From assembly GCA_018667915.1 (NCBI GenBank), contig JABIRI010000107.1, forward strand, positions 1 through 41,430: 41,430 bases of DNA, read 5' to 3'. Positions 40,023 to 41,430 of the stretch are shown piece by piece. The stretch is from Opitutaceae bacterium (GTDB taxonomy: Bacteria; Verrucomicrobiota; Verrucomicrobiia; Opitutales; Opitutaceae). Position 1 is the stretch's first letter. Each line of letters opens with the position of its first letter. A program made the translations under genes and the position numbers. The notes beneath the pieces are model-generated. The model was not told the origin of the DNA. It made no database searches and worked only from the letters and a program-made list of their open reading frames with translations.

Positions 40023-41429
40023 ATGCTGCCACACCGTCTAAAAGCTTTGTTACTTCCGCTCTGCGGCTTGTTATCTCCGATCCACGGCAGCGCCGTGGAT
40101 CGGCCCAACTTCCTCGTCTTCATGGCGGACGACATGACCTACCATGATCTAGGCAGCGTCGGAAACCCCGACGTCCACACGCCTCATCTCGATAAGTTCG
40201 CCGCCGAAGGCACCACCTTCACACACGCTTACAACTCGTCCCCCATGTGCGCCCCCACGCGCATGAGTCTCTACACCGGGCTGCATCCGGTGCGCCACGG
40301 CGGTTACCCCAACCACTCCAAGGTCTACCCCGCAGTGCGCACGCTCCCACATCTGCTCGGAGACCTCGGTTACGACGTGGCTTTACTCGGCAAACGACAC
40401 GAAGAACCTGCCTCCCAATTTCCCTTCAATGTATTGGGTGGCAAACACGGCGACAAGGGCGAAGGCCTCGATCTAGACACGGGTAAAGTCGGTGACTACC
40501 TCGCAACGCATTCCGACGAATCTTGGTGTCTCATTGTTACATCGAACCAACCTCACACCCCTTGGAATCGAGGCGACGCCTCCGCTTACGATCCTTCCCT
40601 TCTCAAGCTGCCCCCCTACCTCGCAGACACGCAGGTCACCCGGAAAGCACTCGCCGCCTACTATGCCGAAATAACCTATCTCGACGAACAGTTTGGCCAT
40701 GTCATGGCCCAACTCGAAGAGCACGGTGAAGCCGAAAATACATTGGTGATTTTCCTCACCGAACAAGGCTCTAACTTCCCGTTCTGTAAGTGGACCTGTT
40801 ACGAGACCGGATTACGTGCCACCGCCATGATGCGCTGGCCCGGCCAAATCCCAACCGACGAGGCGCGCGAAACCCTGATCCAATACGTCGACATCACGCC
40901 CACCTTGGTCGACCTCGCTGGTGGGCTGATAGAAAAGAATCAATTCGACGGCTCCTCCCTTGCACAAGTCATCGGCAACCGCGAATCACCCGCGCCACAC
41001 CAATACGTCTTTGGCCTCCAAACCACCCGTGGTATTTACCACGGTTCCGAAGCCTACGCCATCCGTTCCGTGCGCGACGACCGCTACCGCTTGGTGTGGA
41101 ATTTGAATCACCACGAAAAATTCCAGAACTCGGTCACGCGAAATTTCCCGACCTACCAAAGCTGGAAATCCGCAGCCGAATCGGGGAACCACTTCGCCAC
41201 AACACGACTCCTCGACTATACCACTCGACCCGAATTTGAGCTCTACGACCTAGAACGAGATCCCTGGTCTATGACCAACCTCGCAGCCGACCCCAAACAC
41301 GCCGAGCACGTCCATCTGCTTCACGACGTGCTTCAAAAATGGATGATGCAACAGGGCGACGAGGGCATCCTCACCGAACTCGCCGCCCTCGATCGCATCC
41401 CACCGCGCGGCGAATCACGAGCGCAGTAA
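40023..41429 (+). CDS. Secreted type I sulfatase (Cys-type), EQG variant, last gene of window
   Basis: 468 residues with signal peptide MLPHRLKALLLPLCGLLSPIHGSA. Ligands D36-D37 (MADDMTYHD), formylglycine motif CAPTR with C76, GKRHEEP in place of GKWH, QPHTPW histidine, and TEQGS in place of SDNG, followed by FPFCKWTCYE. Tandem paralogue of the gene at 38500. The signal codons contain heptamer units (40047-40078). The stop TAA (41427-41429) lies in AGTAAC, one base before the window ends, and could open a downstream heptamer block. The four sulfatases share direction but have 140-360-base gaps, so separate promoters are possible. Confidence 0.92.
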   Translation: MLPHRLKALLLPLCGLLSPIHGSAVDRPNFLVFMADDMTYHDLGSVGNPDVHTPHLDKFAAEGTTFTHAYNSSPMCAPTRMSLYTGLHPVRHGGYPNHSKVYPAVRTLPHLLGDLGYDVALLGKRHEEPASQFPFNVLGGKHGDKGEGLDLDTGKVGDYLATHSDESWCLIVTSNQPHTPWNRGDASAYDPSLLKLPPYLADTQVTRKALAAYYAEITYLDEQFGHVMAQLEEHGEAENTLVIFLTEQGSNFPFCKWTCYETGLRATAMMRWPGQIPTDEARETLIQYVDITPTLVDLAGGLIEKNQFDGSSLAQVIGNRESPAPHQYVFGLQTTRGIYHGSEAYAIRSVRDDRYRLVWNLNHHEKFQNSVTRNFPTYQSWKSAAESGNHFATTRLLDYTTRPEFELYDLERDPWSMTNLAADPKHAEHVHLLHDVLQKWMMQQGDEGILTELAALDRIPPRGESRAQ

Positions 41430-41430
41430 C

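Overview
The window looks like a chromosome fragment from a Verrucomicrobiota bacterium, most likely of the Opitutae/Opitutales type. The pointers are a two-ExbD ExbB-TonB operon followed by coiled-coil membrane proteins, a DUF1552/DUF1592 cytochrome pair, a PVC-type heme-containing membrane-bound dehydrogenase, five sulfatases, and almost no Shine-Dalgarno sequences before the genes. This assignment is an inference from gene content; there is no rRNA in the window.

Layout. 1-2815 (minus) is the 5' part of an M16 zinc protease, divergent from a secreted sulfatase (2955-4445). 4653-12690 (minus) is a translation block read rpmI, rplT, pheS, four-helix-bundle gene, pheT, gatC, gatA, gatB. A hairpin followed by a U-run lies between rplT and pheS, and a repeat-flanked cassette sits between pheS and pheT. 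12954-13339 holds tRNA-Lys(CUU), tRNA-Thr(UGU) and tRNA-Gln(CUG). 13666-18505 (plus) is an envelope-energy operon: exbB, exbD, exbD, tonB, TPR protein, and two related membrane-anchored coiled-coil proteins, closed by a clear terminator. 18818-22595 is a divergent pair: a Tat-exported TIM-barrel isomerase-like protein and the heme dehydrogenase. 22769-26576 pairs an octaheme TPR lipoprotein with a divergent HMA-domain protein and outer-membrane barrel. 26613-30150 is a Kelch protein divergent from araB-araD. 30393-34204 is the DUF1552-DUF1592 pair. 34382-35010 is a small membrane protein with an apparent frameshift. 35122-41429 is a row of four secreted Cys-type sulfatases.

The most interesting structure is not a gene. 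A family of degenerate heptamer repeats (unit roughly RAGTAnC) occurs in two dialects, GAGTAGC and AAGTAAC. The blocks are placed as inverted pairs around genes: around the four-helix-bundle gene that splits pheS-pheT, around a near-empty version between gatA and gatB, and around sulfatase genes. In the sulfatases the upstream block lies inside the signal-peptide codons. The heptamer read in that orientation gives the same hydrophobic peptide (LLVTCYL, rotated) in all three frames. The downstream block follows or contains the stop codon. This suggests that a short repeat element has supplied gene ends.
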